Source: Rubrobacter_A sp965214435 | GTDB lineage: Bacteria; Actinomycetota; Rubrobacteria; Rubrobacterales; Rubrobacteraceae | DNA: 64,000 bases | Direction: 5' to 3' | Assembly (NCBI GenBank): GCA_965214435.1 | Contig: OZ243960.1 | Location: 1,612,001 to 1,676,000, forward strand | Part shown: one piece after another, positions 44,555 to 53,298 of the stretch | Numbering within the stretch: position 1 is the stretch's first letter | How the letters are laid out: the number at the start of each line of letters is the position of its first letter | Notes under the pieces: model-generated | The model's input: the letters and a program-made list of their open reading frames with translations, nothing else | Database searches by the model: none | What the model was told of the DNA's origin: nothing | Translations under genes and position numbers: made by a program

Positions 44555-44663
44555 CCGTGGATGAAACCCGGAAAGACACAACGGATGTCGGAAAGGTACG
44601 ACTCGAAGGATTGAGCCTGCCGGTAGCGGACGTAAGCGACCGAAAGAGTACAAGGGAGAAAGC

Positions 44664-45095
44664 ATGATCACCGTAGACCTGAACAATATAGAGATGCTCG
44701 ACGCCTGGGAGGCGACGCTAGAGGATGGCTCCGACACGCACTTGAAAGCCGCGTTCCCACTCTCGGTGGGGGTCGGCACCAAGAGCACGGCCGTTATCTA
44801 CTTCGAGCTTGAGCCCGGGCACGCCTTGCCGAGCCACACCGATAGCCCCGAGGAGCTGCTCTACGTGGTCAAAGGGGAAGTAGAGGCTACCGTCGGGGAA
44901 GAGCGCGGCCGGCTATCGGAGGGTGGCCTGGCCGTGATCCCGGCGATGGTACCCCACCACGTGGTCAACGTGGGTGACGGGGTGGCCCGCTGCATAGGTT
45001 TCTTCTCCAGCGGAGTGGTAGCGAGCACCTTCGAGGCTGAGATGCAGCCCATGAACCAGCGGCTCATTGTAACGCCTCCGGTAACACAATCCTGA
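44664..45095 (+). CDS. Cupin-domain protein
   Basis: A 143-aa single cupin. The metal site is partly atypical: HTDSPEELLYVVKGE supplies one His and Glu, with Asp in place of the second His, and VPHHVVNVG supplies the distal His. ATG start behind AGGGAGAAAGC. Likely cotranscribed with the preceding cupin. Confidence 0.78.
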   Translation: MITVDLNNIEMLDAWEATLEDGSDTHLKAAFPLSVGVGTKSTAVIYFELEPGHALPSHTDSPEELLYVVKGEVEATVGEERGRLSEGGLAVIPAMVPHHVVNVGDGVARCIGFFSSGVVASTFEAEMQPMNQRLIVTPPVTQS

Positions 45096-45172
45096 GCGCC
45101 ACGAGCGCCGCCACGGCTCGCAACTAAGATGGGCCTTAGACCTTCATTCCCAATCCACGTTTAGGAGAATCC

Positions 45173-45523
45173 GTGCAAAGAGAAGATAACGCCAGGACCG
45201 TCGAGGGCGAGGTGAGCAGTTGGCCCGGTATTGTCCCGGGTGAGGGCCGGTTCGGCTCCACTGTCTACAGGCTCGGACGACGGGAGATCGGGCACCTCCA
45301 CCGTAACGGAGTAGCCGACCTGCCGATACCCAAAGACCTGCGGAACGGGCTTATATCGGACGGACTAGCCGAGCGACACCAGGCCGGTTCGGACGGTTAC
45401 GTGAGCTACCGCATCCGGAGCGCCGACGACGTACCCGGAGCCATCGAGCTTTTCCGCATGAACTACGAGCGGGCCAAAGCTTCCGCCGAACGGCGTGGTA
45501 ACGGCCGGTTGGAGAAGCGATGA
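45173..45523 (+). CDS. DUF5519 (luciferase-domain) protein
   Basis: A 116-aa protein with the family pattern GRREIGHLHRNGVADLPIPK near 36-55, then a helix and YRIRSADDVPGAIELFRMNYERA near the C-terminus. Despite the family name it has no flavin or luciferase chemistry visible. GTG start behind TAGGAGAA. Function unknown. Confidence 0.75.
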   Translation: MQREDNARTVEGEVSSWPGIVPGEGRFGSTVYRLGRREIGHLHRNGVADLPIPKDLRNGLISDGLAERHQAGSDGYVSYRIRSADDVPGAIELFRMNYERAKASAERRGNGRLEKR

Positions 45524-45885
45524 TGTACCTGAATTCTAACGAGGCGGCTTCGACGCCTGGAAGACGAGCTAGGAGGTAGAGGCAACAGACCGGAGTAAAA
45601 ACTCCACAAACGCGGGGTAGTATTTGTGTGGACTTGACGTTTATTACAGGATGGAACGCGCCGGAGACGACAGCGGTACGCCCTACGGGACCAGAAAGCT
45701 CGGGAAACGGCGGTCCAGCACCCTTCGCCGCACCCTCAAGACCGCTCACAATTCCCAATCTACAGGATCAGACCCACACCCGGTACGGTCGACCACCTAC
45801 CCACGGAGCGGGGACTTCCACACGTTCCCGAAACATCGTCGGCTGGTTACCGTTACGGACACAAACCTTTAGCAAGGAGATAAGA
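45524..45885 (+). other. Intergenic region with inverted repeat
   Basis: 362 bp without a convincing gene; an open frame runs through it from 45628 but lacks a ribosome site. CACAAA (45605-45610) and TTTGTG (45623-45628) form a 6-bp inverted repeat with a 12-bp centre, possibly an operator. Confidence 0.4.
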
Positions 45886-46194
45886 ATGGAAGACAAGAGC
45901 AATAGTGTAAACGACCTGAAGGTCACGAAGAATGCTGAAGAGCAGCGGTTCGAGACCAGCGTCGAGGGGCAGCTTGCCGTCATCGAGTACGAGATGATGG
46001 GAGACAGCGTAATAGACTTCGTTCATACCGAGGTGCCCGTAGCGCTGGAGGGACGCGGCATCGCGGACCATATGGCCCACGAGGTTCTGGAGTACGCCCG
46101 GGACCGGCAGCTAGCGGTGATCCCGCAGTGCCCTTTTGTAGCCGACTACATCAGCCGGCACCCCGAGTATCAATCGCTGGTCTACTCGTACTAG
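45886..46194 (+). CDS. Small GNAT-type N-acetyltransferase (YjdJ-like)
   Basis: A 102-aa minimal Gcn5-related domain: QLAVIEYEMMGDSVIDFVHTEVP, then the acetyl-CoA loop ALEGRGIADHMAHEVLEYA (about 52-70), and the terminal QCPFVADYISRHPEY (about 82-96) characteristic of this short family. The ATG is behind AAGGAGATAAG. Substrate unknown. Confidence 0.85.
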   Translation: MEDKSNSVNDLKVTKNAEEQRFETSVEGQLAVIEYEMMGDSVIDFVHTEVPVALEGRGIADHMAHEVLEYARDRQLAVIPQCPFVADYISRHPEYQSLVYSY

Positions 46195-46249
46195 ATCCCA
46201 CCGTCCACCGGGACAACTTGAACCTTTCACCTCACCCGTTGGCGGCACC

Positions 46250-46278
46250 TTGATACTAGACAGACCTGTCTATACAAT
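46250..46278 (+). promoter_or_regulatory. Promoter with embedded TetR operator (first repressor gene)
   Basis: TTGATA (46250-46255), 17 bp, TACAAT (46273-46278). The perfect inverted repeat TAGACAG-AC-CTGTCTA fills the spacer at 46257-46272. The expected start site coincides with the ATG at 46285, giving a leaderless mRNA. Confidence 0.75.
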
Positions 46279-46284
46279 GGCTTT

Positions 46285-46857
46285 ATGACGTCTGAGACTT
46301 CTTCCGGTGGGGTACGAGAGCGTATTCTGGAGGCGGCAGCAGACCTCTTTTACCACAGGGGCATAAACAACGTTGGGGTGGATGAGATCGTGGCCCGCTC
46401 CGGAGTGTCTAAGATGAGCCTCTACAAGCACTTCGGCTCTAAAGACGCCCTGGCGCGGGCCTACGTCGAGCACTGGGGAAGCCGGTGGCTGGGAGACCTC
46501 CGTGACTGGGTACACTCCAGGGCCTCCGACCCTCGCGAGCGCATCCTCTATATCTTTGACGCCCTCGGACACAACTTCGAGCAAGAGGACTTCCGAGGCT
46601 GCGCCTTTATTAACGGTGCTATAGAAGTCGCCGATCACAGTCACCCCGTTCACGAAGCATGCGTCAGGGACCAGCAGAGGTTGCGCGCCTTTATGCTGGA
46701 GCTTGCGACGGACGCCGGAGCCCGAGATCCGGAGGAACTGTCCCGCCAGCTCTCCGTGCTCTTTAACGGGGCCGTGATCAGCGCCCTGCTACAAGACGGT
46801 CCCGCGGCCGCCAACGCTGCCCGTCAGGCGGCAACGGTACTGCTCGACGCCAGCTAA
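46285..46857 (+). CDS. TetR/AcrR-family repressor (first)
   Basis: A 190-aa TetR protein. The N-terminal HTH is ILEAAADLFYHRG...VDEIVARSGVSKMSLYKHFGSKDALARAYVEHWG, in outline residues 13-61. The ligand domain has the shared block DFRGCAFINGAIEVAD and a YHP-like helix. It is about half identical to the next TetR by eye. An operator-like palindrome lies within its own promoter, so autorepression is likely. No ribosome site precedes the ATG. Confidence 0.92.
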   Translation: MTSETSSGGVRERILEAAADLFYHRGINNVGVDEIVARSGVSKMSLYKHFGSKDALARAYVEHWGSRWLGDLRDWVHSRASDPRERILYIFDALGHNFEQEDFRGCAFINGAIEVADHSHPVHEACVRDQQRLRAFMLELATDAGARDPEELSRQLSVLFNGAVISALLQDGPAAANAARQAATVLLDAS

Positions 46858-46923
46858 AAAGACCGGTAAATCTCCGAAAGCTATCCGAGGTTAACAGCTC
46901 GATCCTATACGCTTTTCTCAGAC

Positions 46924-46952
46924 TTGTGCTTATACAGACCTGTAAGTATACT
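46924..46952 (+). promoter_or_regulatory. Promoter with embedded TetR operator (second repressor gene)
   Basis: TTGTGC (46924-46929), 17 bp, TATACT (46947-46952). The spacer holds TACAG-AC-CTGTA at 46933-46944, the same core as in the first operator. The expected start site is at or next to the ATG at 46960. Confidence 0.7.
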
Positions 46953-46959
46953 AGGGAGC

Positions 46960-47529
46960 ATGAGCTACGGACAACGGCCGGCCGCGCGGGAACGGATACT
47001 GGAGGAGGCGTCGGCGCTCTTCTACCGGAGGGGTATAAACAACGTTGGTATAGATGAGATCGTGGTGCGTTCCGGCGTCGCCAAGATGAGCCTCTACAAC
47101 CACTTCGGTTCGAAGGAAGGGCTCGTGCTGGAGTTTTTGGGGCGTGAGGAAGAGCGCTGGTGGGCGTGGCTGGAGGCCGAGCTAGAGCGGCGGTCCGATA
47201 CACCCGGTGGCCGGCTGCTCGCTGTTTTCGACGCCCTTGGGGAGTGGTTCGGGTCCCCGGATTTTCGCGGTTGCGCGTTCATCAATGCGGCGGTGGAGAT
47301 AGCCGATACGAACCACCCGATCCACGAGGCCTGCCGCCTCCACTGGCAGCGGCTCCGGACATACCTGCTAGAGCTCGCCAATGACGCCAGTATTGCAGAC
47401 CCGGAGACAACGTCCGAACAGCTATCTTTGCTAGTAGAGGGGGCTATCGTAGCCGCGCTCTTGGAACGCACCACCGCTCCCGCTAGCCGGGCGCGCCGGA
47501 TAGCAGAATCTTTACTCGGCAAGGTTTAG
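46960..47529 (+). CDS. TetR/AcrR-family repressor (second)
   Basis: A 189-aa paralogue: HTH with NNVGIDEIVVRSGVAKMSLYNHFGSKEGLV, and FRGCAFINAAVEIADTNHPIHEACRLHW in the ligand domain. Tandem with the first repressor, each with its own promoter and a shared operator core. The ATG at 46960 was preferred over a frame start at 46924, which falls on the promoter. Confidence 0.92.
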   Translation: MSYGQRPAARERILEEASALFYRRGINNVGIDEIVVRSGVAKMSLYNHFGSKEGLVLEFLGREEERWWAWLEAELERRSDTPGGRLLAVFDALGEWFGSPDFRGCAFINAAVEIADTNHPIHEACRLHWQRLRTYLLELANDASIADPETTSEQLSLLVEGAIVAALLERTTAPASRARRIAESLLGKV

Positions 47530-47548
47530 AAAAAAGCCGGCTACCAGC

Positions 47549-47578
47549 TTGACAAAGATACAGACTTGTAAGTACTAT
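47549..47578 (+). promoter_or_regulatory. Third TetR-type promoter
   Basis: TTGACA (47549-47554), 18 bp, TACTAT (47573-47578), with TACAGACTTGTA (47559-47570) in the spacer. It matches the two preceding autoregulatory sites and points at the TPR/SARP genes, making that operon a likely target of one or both repressors. Confidence 0.7.
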
Positions 47579-47912
47579 CGCTACAGTGATTGAAAAGGTG
47601 TAGATCAACCCGCCGCAATGCACAGTCAAGAGGTATCGGGGGAGTAAATGGAATGAATGCATATCCTTGCGTCCCCACCGGAACCGTTGACATTCGTTCG
47701 CGAAGATTACTGGCCCTCCCGCGTCGAGCACGCGTCTGCCCTGATAGGTTGCCCGGCGGCTACCCCCGAACCTTACGGGCTGGTGAATTCTCCGTGGTGT
47801 GTTGTCCAGCCGGCTTACTGGGACCCGTCGCAGATAACCTCCGGTGGGACCGGGCTCGTCCACCGAACGTGTTCCGGAACGTGCTCTGTAAACAAAGCGT
47901 CAGGAGCGGTGG
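47579..47912 (+). other. Leader region of the SARP operon, no convincing gene
   Basis: Two overlapping frames run here, from 47653 and 47657. The first (87 codons, ending 47916) has GGGGGAG upstream and overlaps the following ATG by 4 bp, as the other genes of this operon do. Its Arg/Cys-rich composition does not look like a protein. It may be a decayed gene. Confidence 0.35.
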
Positions 47913-49334
47913 ATGAGCTGGATCGGCACCCTCGCGGAGCGTCTCCACGTCTACCGGCAGCTAGGCCGTGTCTACGAGCTCGTCCGCCGGTGGGAAAAGG
48001 CGCAGGGAGCTTACGAAAACCTGCTCGCCACCGCCAGGAAAGCCAGGGACCAGGAAACCGAGTGAGAGGCATTAATAAGCCTCGCCATGCTCGGCACCGA
48101 CTACAGCCTCGACCCCGAGGCCGACGACGAGACCTTCCGGGGCGTCAAGGAGAAAGCCGAGCAGGAAGGTCAGGAGTCTGACCTGAGAGGAGAAAGACAA
48201 AGAGCCGCCGAAGAAACTCAAGAAGCCTACACCTGGTCGCCGCGCTACGCCCTGGAGCGCGCCGGGGAAGCCCTCTCTCTGGCCCGGGAGATGGGCCAGG
48301 AGGACCTGATCTCCCAAAGTCTCTACAACTCGGTGCTCGTCAGCGCTTGGGCGGGCCGATGGGAGGGGATAGCTAGCAAAGCAAGGGAGGCTCGCCAACT
48401 CTTCGCCGCGGCGGATGACCGGGTAATGGAAGGTGAGAGCCTGACCCTCGCCGCCTGGGCCGAGGTCTTAGAAGGAAGGGCCGGGGAAGGGCTAAAGCTC
48501 GGCCGAGAACGTCTCTCTACCGCCCGTGAGACCGGCGATAGGGACCTGTACCTGGCCGATTCCCACGGTCTGGTCCTGGCGCTGCTCGAAGTCGGAGAGT
48601 ATGAGGAAGCGTTGTCGGTGGCGCGCCGGGGAGCAGAGGCGGCGCGCTCGCTGGGCCATCCCGCACGGTCGATGGTGGCCCTGATGATCCTGGGCGACGC
48701 GCAGAAGAGCCTCTTCCAGCTAGACGAGGCCCGCGCCACCTACTCAGAGGTGTCGGGCATGATCAACATCCCGCAGTACCGGGCACTGGTCCACTCCAAG
48801 CTGTGCGCCGTTGCTGCCCTGAAAGGCGACTGGCAAAAAGCCCGCGACCAGGCTCTCCAAGCGGCGAAGCTAAAGGGAGATGTAGTGGTGCAACTCTCCG
48901 CCCCCTTCCACTTCCACCTGGAGGTAGAAGCCCTCCTGCGAGGAGGCGATGGGGCGCTGGTCCGCGAAGAGTTGCGGCGGTTCGTGGAGGCCGTGGGAGA
49001 GAGTCCGCGTACCCGCATATCTTGCCTGAGAGCCCGGGCGGTGTTGGAGCGGTGGGATAACGAAACACTGGCTGCCATCGAGCACCTACGGGAGGCGGAG
49101 GCGTTGGCCGGGGCATTCGGTCTGCCAGGAGAGTTGTGGGAGGTAAGGACGGATCTCGGCGAGCTTTACGTGGAACGTGGAGAGCGCGAGGAGGCACGGA
49201 CGGCTTTCTCTATGGTGGGTGAGATCCTCCGGCGCCTGGCCGGTAAGCTGGAAGACGGAGGATTACGGGAGGGTTTTCTCTCGGTACCGCGGATTCGCCG
49301 AGTGCTGGATAAGTCAGCAGAGGAAGCACTATGA
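47913..49334 (+). pseudogene. TPR protein, paralogue of the SARP partner, broken by a nonsense codon
   Basis: The frame begins at ATG 47913 behind AGGAG and would encode 473 aa of helical TPR repeats. A TGA at 48063-48065 (codon 51) interrupts it. The intact paralogue at 51613 has TGG there (ETE-W versus EVEW-DA context), so a TGG-to-TGA change is the simplest cause. From the ATG at 48087 onward a 415-codon frame stays open and may still be translated. The 3' end overlaps the SARP start (ATGA). The block LADSHGLVLALLEVGEYEEALSVAR is shared with the paralogue almost unchanged at DNA level (about 48550-48620 against 52240-52310). Confidence 0.75.
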
Positions 49335-51616
49335 GAAGCCTTTCCCTATCTCTGCTCGGTCCCCCGGAGGTCCGGCGGGACGACGCGCTCGTAACGCTGC
49401 GGACGAGAAAGACGCTGGCGCTACTGGCGTACCTCGCCGCCGAGGGCGGTCTTCAATCGCGCGCCCGGCTCTCGGAGCTTCTCTGGCCCGCGAGCGACGA
49501 GCGCCGGGGCCGGACGGCTCTCAGAAGTGCCCTGGCCGGCCTGCGGCGGGCACTTGGAGATCTGGAGTCGGCAACTGGTGGAGAGGCGTTCGTACTCGTC
49601 GAGGGTGACCTGGTTGGGTTGAACCCCGCGGCTGAGATAGGGCTGGACCTCGATGCCCTCGATAATGCCCCGCGGCCTCCGGTAGTGGACCGTCAGGAGG
49701 GGATCGAGCGCCTGTCCACGGTGGCGCGAGCGTACCGCGGGGAGTTCATGGAAGGCTTCTATCTAAACGACGCCCCCGACTTTGAGGAATGGCTGACGGT
49801 ACAGCGTGAGTCCCGGCGCCGGCGGGCGGTCGAGGTTCTCGGGCTCCTATCGCGTCTCCAGGAAGAGAGCGGAGACCTCGCGGCGGCCGTTGAAACCGCG
49901 GCAGGCCGGGTGGACCTGGAGCCGTTCGACGGGGCGGCACGCGCCAGGCTTATCGAGTTGCGCTTCGCCGCCGGCGACCGGGACGGGGCGCTCTACTCCT
50001 ACGAGGAGTACCGCTCGAAGCTTGCCCGCGACCTCGGCACCAAACCTGACCCGGAGCTACAAGCCCTGGTCCGCAGGCTGCGTTCTGAACCGTCCGTCCG
50101 CCACTCTGCCCGGGCGCCCGGGACGTTCCGGGAGAGCTTATCCAGGAGCGTGAAAGTCCCGTTTGTCGGCCGCTCGGAGCCGTTCGCCGCGTTGATGGAC
50201 GAGTACCGGGACGCCTCGGAGGGCCGGACGCGGACGGTGATCCTGGTCGGCGAAGCTGGTATAGGTAAGACGCGGCTCGCGACGGAGGTCTTGCTCTGGG
50301 TAGAAGCCCAGGAGGAGGCGGATGTGCTGCGGGGCCGGGCCTTTGAGGCCGGTGTCGGGGTGCCCTACGGACCCATAGTGGACATGATGCGCGAGCGCTT
50401 GAACCGCGAGCGGGCTCCCGATGACCTCCTGGACGACGTGTGGCTCGCGGAACTTAGCAGGCTTCTGCCCGAGCTCCGGGAACGGTACCCCGACTTGCCG
50501 CCGCCCACCAGCGACGAGGCGACGGCCAAGACCCGGCTTTTCGAGGCCGTAGCGCAGTTGGGCCTCGCGCTGGCCCGGCGCGCCAGCCCGGTGGTGCTGT
50601 TTATCGACGATTTACAGTGGGCCGACCGGGCCTCGCTGGAGCTTAGCCAGTACGCCGGGCGGCGCTGGGTAGAGGAAGAGGCTCCGGTGCTGCTGGTGAG
50701 CAGTGTCCGGCGGGAGGTCCTGGAGTCCGACGCCGGGCTCGCCGGTTGGCTGGCGGGCGTCGGGCGTGACCTGCCGCTGACACGCCTCGAACTCGGGAAC
50801 CTCGGTGTCGATGATATATCAGCCTTGCTACGTTCTGTAGCCTCTCCATCTGACGAGCCGGACGCCGCAGTAGAGACCCGCTCCGGGCGGGTCGAGGAGC
50901 TCTACCGCTGGCTCTACCGGGAGACCGGCGGCCAGCCCTTTTTCGTCGTGGAAACCTTGAGGGCTCTAAGGGACCGGGAAATTCTGGTGCCGAAAGTGTT
51001 GGAGGATGGAAGGCGGATACTGGATATCTCCGCCTTCGACGCCGATACGCTCGGCGGGGCGTTGCCCTCGGGAGTTAGAGATGTGGTGCGCGGGCGGCTC
51101 TCTAACCTCGGTCGCGCGTCTCTGGAACTTCTGGCGGCCGGGGCTGTCCTCAGCGGTAACTTTACCTTCGAGCACCTCCTGGCGGTGGCGGGTCTGGAGG
51201 AAACGGACGGGCTTCTGGCCTTGGACGAAGCACTGGGCGCCCGCCTGCTGGTAGAAGCCCCCGGCGGGGAGCGTCGGTCTCTGTTGGGTAACGCTGGCGG
51301 TTTGGACGGAGCCTCCTACAGCTTCTCGCACGACAAGATCTCCGAGGTCGTCTATACCGAGGCCGGCGAGGCCCGGCGTCGCATCTTCCACCGCCGGGCG
51401 CTGGAGGCGCTGAAGGATGCCGCACCCGCGGCGAACCTCGCCCGGCACGCCCTCGCCACTGGTATGCTGGAGCCTGCCTTCCACTACTCCGTGGCGGCGG
51501 GCGACGCGGCGATTGAAGTCTTCGCTGTCAGTAACGCCATGAACTTCTATGAGAGGGCGCAAGTATTACTCTCGCAAAACCCGGCAGAGGAAAGCCCACA
51601 GGAGGACAGTGGGTGA
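49331..51616 (+). CDS. SARP/BTAD-type regulator with AAA ATPase domain
   Basis: A 761-aa regulator. Residues 1-95 are an OmpR-like winged helix (LGPPEVRRDD, TRKTLALLAYLAAEGG, RARLSELLWP). A BTAD domain follows (about 97-245, FLEEW-like DFEEWLTVQRES and RDGALYSYEEYRSKLARDLGTKPDPEL). The AAA/ORC-type ATPase has Walker A GEAGIGKT (307-314) and Walker B LFIDDLQWAD (about 423). It ends without TPR repeats, which the next gene supplies: the usual single AfsR/MalT-like chain is split into two genes with a 4-bp overlap. It likely activates an adjoining or remote operon on sensing a ligand through the TPR part. Confidence 0.92.
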   Translation: MRSLSLSLLGPPEVRRDDALVTLRTRKTLALLAYLAAEGGLQSRARLSELLWPASDERRGRTALRSALAGLRRALGDLESATGGEAFVLVEGDLVGLNPAAEIGLDLDALDNAPRPPVVDRQEGIERLSTVARAYRGEFMEGFYLNDAPDFEEWLTVQRESRRRRAVEVLGLLSRLQEESGDLAAAVETAAGRVDLEPFDGAARARLIELRFAAGDRDGALYSYEEYRSKLARDLGTKPDPELQALVRRLRSEPSVRHSARAPGTFRESLSRSVKVPFVGRSEPFAALMDEYRDASEGRTRTVILVGEAGIGKTRLATEVLLWVEAQEEADVLRGRAFEAGVGVPYGPIVDMMRERLNRERAPDDLLDDVWLAELSRLLPELRERYPDLPPPTSDEATAKTRLFEAVAQLGLALARRASPVVLFIDDLQWADRASLELSQYAGRRWVEEEAPVLLVSSVRREVLESDAGLAGWLAGVGRDLPLTRLELGNLGVDDISALLRSVASPSDEPDAAVETRSGRVEELYRWLYRETGGQPFFVVETLRALRDREILVPKVLEDGRRILDISAFDADTLGGALPSGVRDVVRGRLSNLGRASLELLAAGAVLSGNFTFEHLLAVAGLEETDGLLALDEALGARLLVEAPGGERRSLLGNAGGLDGASYSFSHDKISEVVYTEAGEARRRIFHRRALEALKDAAPAANLARHALATGMLEPAFHYSVAAGDAAIEVFAVSNAMNFYERAQVLLSQNPAEESPQEDSG

Positions 51617-53004
51617 GGATCGGCACCCTCGCAGAGCGGCTGCACGTCTACGAGCGTCTCGGACGCTGCTACGAACTCTTGCGGCGGTGGAGCAAGGCAC
51701 AGGGAGCTTACGAGAACCTGCTTGCAACAGCGAGGGAGGCCGGAAACCAGGAGGTGGAGTGGGATGCATTGATCCGCCTTGCCATGCTCGCCACCGACAT
51801 GACTATGGACCCCGAGACCGACGATGAGACGTTTCGGGGCGTCAGAGAAAGGGCCGAGCAGGAGGCAGAGGAGGACGGCGGGAGGGAGCGATTGCCCGGC
51901 GGGACGGAGCCCTTTGAGTGGTCGCCTTCCTACGCGCTGGAGCGTGCCGAGGAAGCTTTGTCTCTGGCACGGGAGATAGGTCACAGAGACCTGATCGCCC
52001 ACAGCACGGCGAGCGTTGCGCTACTCGGGGTCTTCATGGGTCGCTGGGAGGGAGTGGCGTCGGGTGCGGTGGAAGCTCGCTCGCTGTACGCTGCTATGAG
52101 TGATCGAGCCCTCGAAGCTGAGTGGATGAACCTCTCAGCCTGGGGCGAAGCTATGATTGGCAGGCCCCAGGAGGCCGTTCGTTCCGGCCGCGAGTCTCGG
52201 ACGGCGACCCGGGAACTAGGGGACAAAGATTTATATCTGGCCGACTCCCACGGTCTGGTCCTGGCGCTGCTCGAAGTCGGAGAGTATGAGGAGGCATTAT
52301 CTGTGGCGCGCACCGGCGTGCAAGCGGCCCGATCTCTGGGCTCCTCGGAGCGTCTGCATCCAAGCCTCTTGCTACTCGGCGACGCCTCTAGGGTTCTGTT
52401 CCGGCTCGAAGAGGCCCGCACAGCCTACACTGAGATGACCGGGTCGGTGAACATCCCGCAGCAACACGCGCTGACCCACTCCAAGCTGTGCGCGGTAGCT
52501 GCTCTGGAGGGCGACTGGGAGGAAGCCCATACTCACGCCCTCGAAGCGGCGAGGTTGAGGGGAGAGGTGGTGCTACAACTCACCGCTCCCCTACATTTCC
52601 ACTACGAGGTCGAGGCGTTGGTGCGCGGCGGCGACGATAGAGATCTGGCCTACGAAGAGCTCTCCCGCTTCGCAGAGCACGCGGGAGAAAACCGGCGTCT
52701 CCAGGTAGCCTATCTTCAGTCCCAAGCGGTCCTGGAGCGGTGGGACGGCGAGACCGGGGCGGCTATCGAGCGTCTGCGGGAAGCAGAAATGTTGGCCGGG
52801 GAGATGGATCTACCCGGAGAACTCTGGCAGACACAGGCGAGCCTGCCCGAGCTGTACGAGCAGACTGGGGACCGCGAAGAGGCTCGTCAGGCTTTCTCCG
52901 GGGCGGCGGAGGTGGTGCAGCAACTGGCTGCGAAGATCCGGGACAAAGAACTCCACGAAGGTTTCCTTTCCGCGCCGCAGGTGCGGCGTGTGCTGGAGCG
53001 TTGA
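51613..53004 (+). CDS. TPR-repeat protein, partner of the SARP regulator
   Basis: A 463-aa all-helical protein with repeated TPR-like units (YERLGRCYELLRRWSKAQGAYENLLATAREAGN; SLYAAMSDRALEAEWMNLSAWGEAM; DLYLADSHGLVLALLEVGEYEEALSVART). It begins at GTG 51613, overlapping the SARP stop. It corresponds to the C-terminal sensor half of AfsR/LuxR-large regulators and probably works with the upstream protein. The broken copy at 47913 is its tandem relative. Confidence 0.85.
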   Translation: MRIGTLAERLHVYERLGRCYELLRRWSKAQGAYENLLATAREAGNQEVEWDALIRLAMLATDMTMDPETDDETFRGVRERAEQEAEEDGGRERLPGGTEPFEWSPSYALERAEEALSLAREIGHRDLIAHSTASVALLGVFMGRWEGVASGAVEARSLYAAMSDRALEAEWMNLSAWGEAMIGRPQEAVRSGRESRTATRELGDKDLYLADSHGLVLALLEVGEYEEALSVARTGVQAARSLGSSERLHPSLLLLGDASRVLFRLEEARTAYTEMTGSVNIPQQHALTHSKLCAVAALEGDWEEAHTHALEAARLRGEVVLQLTAPLHFHYEVEALVRGGDDRDLAYEELSRFAEHAGENRRLQVAYLQSQAVLERWDGETGAAIERLREAEMLAGEMDLPGELWQTQASLPELYEQTGDREEARQAFSGAAEVVQQLAAKIRDKELHEGFLSAPQVRRVLER

Positions 53005-53153
53005 CCGAAAGTGAGGGAAGCCCACCGGTGGTGAGCGCCGGGAGTTCCGCTGGCAGGCTAGCGGCCGGTATGCTCGTAACGGTCTTTGGAAAAGGGTCTG
53101 CCAGGAAGGAGGTTTCAAGCTGCTTACGCGGACCGATCAGGGTCAAGTGATCA

Positions 53154-53178
53154 GGTTACGCGAAGGGCCCGCGTAACC
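53154..53178. repeat. Inverted repeat GGTTACGCG/CGCGTAACC
   Basis: A perfect 9-bp stem with a 7-nt loop. A run of A follows on the plus strand, so it could end transcripts coming from the right or be a binding site upstream of the glutamate dehydrogenase gene. The 294-bp gap 53005-53298 holds nothing else recognised. Confidence 0.5.
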
Positions 53179-53298
53179 GCTTAAAAAGGGGTCGAAGAAG
53201 ACGGGCGAGATGAGTAGGCCCTACGTTTCCAGCCTGAGTGCCGGCTCTCGTACTAAACTGTGGGCGGGAAGATGGATCAGGTGTGGAGGAGGTCCGCG

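Noticed and set aside
48063..48085. Second selenocysteine candidate at the TGA of the first TPR gene
   Set aside because: The intact paralogue has Trp (TGG), not Cys, at that codon, and the small GAGGC/GCCTC hairpin starts directly after the TGA, too close for a SECIS.
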